Under the pieces are notes generated by a model. The model saw only the letters and a list, made by a program, of their open reading frames with translations, made no database searches and was not told where the DNA came from. Below, one piece after another: positions 4,951 to 6,318 of a stretch of DNA of 6,318 nucleotides; within the stretch, counting starts at the first letter, position 1, and each line of letters opens with the position of its first letter. The stretch spans positions 1-6,318 of the forward strand of contig CABQMC010000091.1 in NCBI GenBank assembly GCA_902465115.1. The letters are read 5' to 3'. Made by a program: the position numbers and the translations under genes. Source of the stretch: an uncultured Collinsella sp. GTDB taxonomy: Bacteria > Actinomycetota > Coriobacteriia > Coriobacteriales > Coriobacteriaceae.

Positions 4951-6132
4951 TTACCCGCGCGGCTTGATTTTATCACGTAGCGACTTGAGGTTCTCCAGCG
5001 CCGCGTTAAGCGTCTCGTCTCGCTTGGCAAAATGGAAACGAATCAGATGGTTGACGGGCTCGCGGAAGAAACTCGAGCCGGGCACGGCGCCCACACCCAC
5101 TTTAGACGCGAGGTCTTCACAGAACTCGAGGTCGCTGTCATAGCCAAACTCAGAGATGTCCATCATGACGTAGTAGGCGCCCTGCGGCACGTTATGCTCA
5201 AGACCGATGCTGTCGAGTCCCTGACAGAACAGGTCACGTTTGGCGGTATAGAGGTCGAGGACCTCATCGTAATAGCTGTCGTCGAAATTGAGGGCGGTGA
5301 CGACGGCTTCCTGCAGGGGAGCGGCGGCGCCCACGGTGAGGAAGTCGTGGACCTTTTTGATGCGCTCGGTGATTTCGGCAGGGGCGATAGTGTAGCCCAG
5401 ACGCCAGCCGGTGATGGAGTAGGTCTTGGACAGCGAGCTGCAGCTGATGGTGCGCTCAAACATGCCGGGCAGCGTGGCCATATAGACGTGCTCGTGGGGC
5501 GCGTAGACGATGTGCTCGTAGACCTCGTCGGTGATGCAGTAGGTGTCGTACTTTTTGCAGAGGTCGGCGATAAAGGTGAGCTCATCGCGTGTAAAGACCT
5601 TGCCGCAGGGGTTGGAAGGGTTGCACAGGACGATGGCCTTGGGGTCGTTGTCGCGGAAGGCCGCCTCGAGTGTCTCGCGGTCAAAGTCGAATGTGGGCGG
5701 GTTGAGCGGCACGTAGATGGGCTCGGCACCCGAGAGAATGGTGTCAGCGCCGTAGTTCTCGTAGAACGGCGAGAAGATGACGACCTTGTCTCCGGGGTTC
5801 GTAACCGTCATCATGGCGGCCATCATGGCCTCGGTGGAGCCGCAGGTGACCACGATATTCTGGTTGGGGTCGATCGGCATGCCCATAAAGTGCTCCTGTT
5901 TGGCGGCGAGCGCCTCGCGCATGGCCTGGGAGCCCCAGGTAATGGAGTACTGGTGGTAGAGCGGCTTGGGGTCGGCGGCGATGGTGCTCAGGCTGTTGAG
6001 CAGCTGCGCCGGAGGATCGAAGTCGGGGAAGCCCTGCGACAGGTTGACGGCATCGTACTTATTGGAGATGCGTGTCATGCGGCGGATGACCGAATCGGTA
6101 AATGTTGCCGTGCGATTGGAGAGTTCTTTCAT
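4951..6132 (-). CDS. PLP-dependent class I/II aminotransferase
   Basis: This cytoplasmic fold-type I transaminase transfers amino groups between amino acids and 2-oxo acids using pyridoxal phosphate. The 393 residues are normal for the family. Visible motifs: substrate-side NLSQGFPDFDPP (30-41), the phosphate-loop CGSTEA (97-102), Tyr124 (SPFYENY) that stacks on the cofactor, NPSNPCG with Asn174, Asp202 (ITDEVYEH) that pairs with the pyridine nitrogen, Tyr205, the Schiff-base lysine Lys236 in SSLSKTYSITGWRLGY with Arg244, and the carboxylate-binding Arg365 (HLIRFHF). The Q-G-F-P-D-F motif is shared by kynurenine/glutamine aminotransferases, YbdL-type methionine aminotransferases and PatA-like enzymes, so the amino-acid substrate cannot be fixed from sequence. 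I start it at the ATG whose first base is 6132, which has AAAGGA five bases upstream; an in-frame ATG six codons earlier (6150) has none. It is a single-gene unit, divergent from the tRNA. No clear promoter is visible upstream; TAAACT (6169 down to 6164) is a weak -10 candidate. Confidence 0.94.
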   Translation of the reverse strand: MKELSNRTATFTDSVIRRMTRISNKYDAVNLSQGFPDFDPPAQLLNSLSTIAADPKPLYHQYSITWGSQAMREALAAKQEHFMGMPIDPNQNIVVTCGSTEAMMAAMMTVTNPGDKVVIFSPFYENYGADTILSGAEPIYVPLNPPTFDFDRETLEAAFRDNDPKAIVLCNPSNPCGKVFTRDELTFIADLCKKYDTYCITDEVYEHIVYAPHEHVYMATLPGMFERTISCSSLSKTYSITGWRLGYTIAPAEITERIKKVHDFLTVGAAAPLQEAVVTALNFDDSYYDEVLDLYTAKRDLFCQGLDSIGLEHNVPQGAYYVMMDISEFGYDSDLEFCEDLASKVGVGAVPGSSFFREPVNHLIRFHFAKRDETLNAALENLKSLRDKIKPRG

Positions 6133-6137
6133 GACGG

Positions 6138-6143
6138 TCCTTT
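6138..6143 (-). promoter_or_regulatory. Ribosome binding site choosing the aminotransferase start
   Basis: On the minus strand AAAGGA lies five bases before the ATG at 6132. The alternative in-frame ATG at 6150 is preceded by CTTGCCCCACTGCAA, with no purine-rich site. This sets the protein at 393 rather than 399 residues. Confidence 0.75.
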
Positions 6144-6208
6144 CGAGCATTTGCAGTGGGGCAAGTTTACTCCTATGGAACCGGTAGGATTTGCCCGAAA
6201 TGGTCTCG

Positions 6209-6270
6209 AAAAACTCTTTTCAAAATTCTGAAAATTGGGGCTTGCATCGCGTGGCGTTCCTTGCAATAAT
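6209..6270 (+). promoter_or_regulatory. tRNA promoter with A/T-rich upstream element
   Basis: TTGCAT (6242-6247) and AATAAT (6265-6270) are 17 bases apart; the -10 matches consensus at five of six positions. The expected start is near 6277, about 20 bases before the tRNA. Directly upstream, 6209-6236 is strongly A/T-rich in an otherwise GC-rich window and sits at about -41 to -68, the position of an UP element bound by the RNA polymerase alpha subunit. It contains a dyad, TTTTCAaaattcTGAAAA (6217-6234). Bases after the -10 are GC-rich, as in growth-rate-controlled stable RNA promoters. Confidence 0.7.
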
Positions 6271-6297
6271 AGTCGAGCGCGAAGCGCACAGGACACG

Positions 6298-6318
6298 GTG
6301 GGTGTAGCTCAGTTGGCT
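6298..6318 (+). tRNA. tRNA gene, 5' part only, probably tRNA-His
   Basis: GTGGGTG (6298-6304) fits the 5' acceptor strand, followed by T8-A9, the D-stem GCTC (6307-6310) and the D-loop AGTTGG, the standard start of a bacterial tRNA. The GTGGGTG acceptor with a G just before it (6297, position -1) is characteristic of tRNA-His, where G-1 is the identity base for histidyl-tRNA synthetase. The anticodon lies beyond the window, so the identity is inferred from the acceptor alone. That a tRNA starts here is close to certain. Confidence 0.85.

Noticed and set aside
5032..6231. 399-codon open frame on the plus strand opposite the aminotransferase
   Set aside because: The minus-strand frame carries a complete set of aminotransferase motifs. 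The plus-strand translation is a Gly/Val/Asp-rich shadow and overlaps the tRNA promoter region.

Overview
The window reads as high-GC actinobacterial chromosome, most likely Coriobacteriia (a Collinsella-like gut anaerobe). This placement is an inference from GC-rich third codon positions and from a Rho factor with a long charged N-terminal extension. No marker in the window fixes the genus. All genes look like resident chromosomal genes. I see no insertion sequence, phage gene, integrase, CRISPR array or origin.

Layout, left to right. (1) Bases 1-1634 (+) hold the transcription termination factor Rho, cut at its 5' end by the window edge. The reading frame is open from the first bases, so the ATG at 390 is internal. 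An intrinsic terminator follows at 1672-1702. (2) Bases 1635-1946 are a 312-base intergenic stretch with that terminator, a good sigma70-type promoter (1782-1810) and a leader of about 130 nt. (3) Bases 1947-3804 (+) form a two-gene unit. Its first gene encodes an unrecognised 466-residue protein with two N-terminal membrane segments and a long acidic, Ala/Gln-rich, probably disordered tail. Seven bases later comes a small VanZ-like membrane protein. The unit ends in a strong bidirectional terminator whose stem contains the vanZ-like stop codon. (4) Bases 3919-4809 (-) encode a ROK-family sugar kinase of the zinc-containing fructokinase type, with its own probable promoter and a 10-bp palindrome beside it. 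(5) A perfect 14-bp-stem terminator at 4885-4925 separates it from a PLP-dependent class I/II aminotransferase at 4951-6132 (-). (6) At the right edge, a strong-looking promoter with an A/T-rich upstream element drives a tRNA gene, probably tRNA-His, of which only the first ~21 bases are present.

The genes do not form one pathway. Rho, the kinase, the aminotransferase and the tRNA are housekeeping or metabolic genes in separate transcription units. The least explained part is the two-gene membrane unit at 1947-3804. Its first product has a recurring acidic LD[DE]xDEPA-type motif and a charged helical C-terminus, and I could not assign it to a family. The Rho extension, an acidic Ala-rich stretch followed by a 38-residue Arg/Asn-rich stretch, is the second point of interest.
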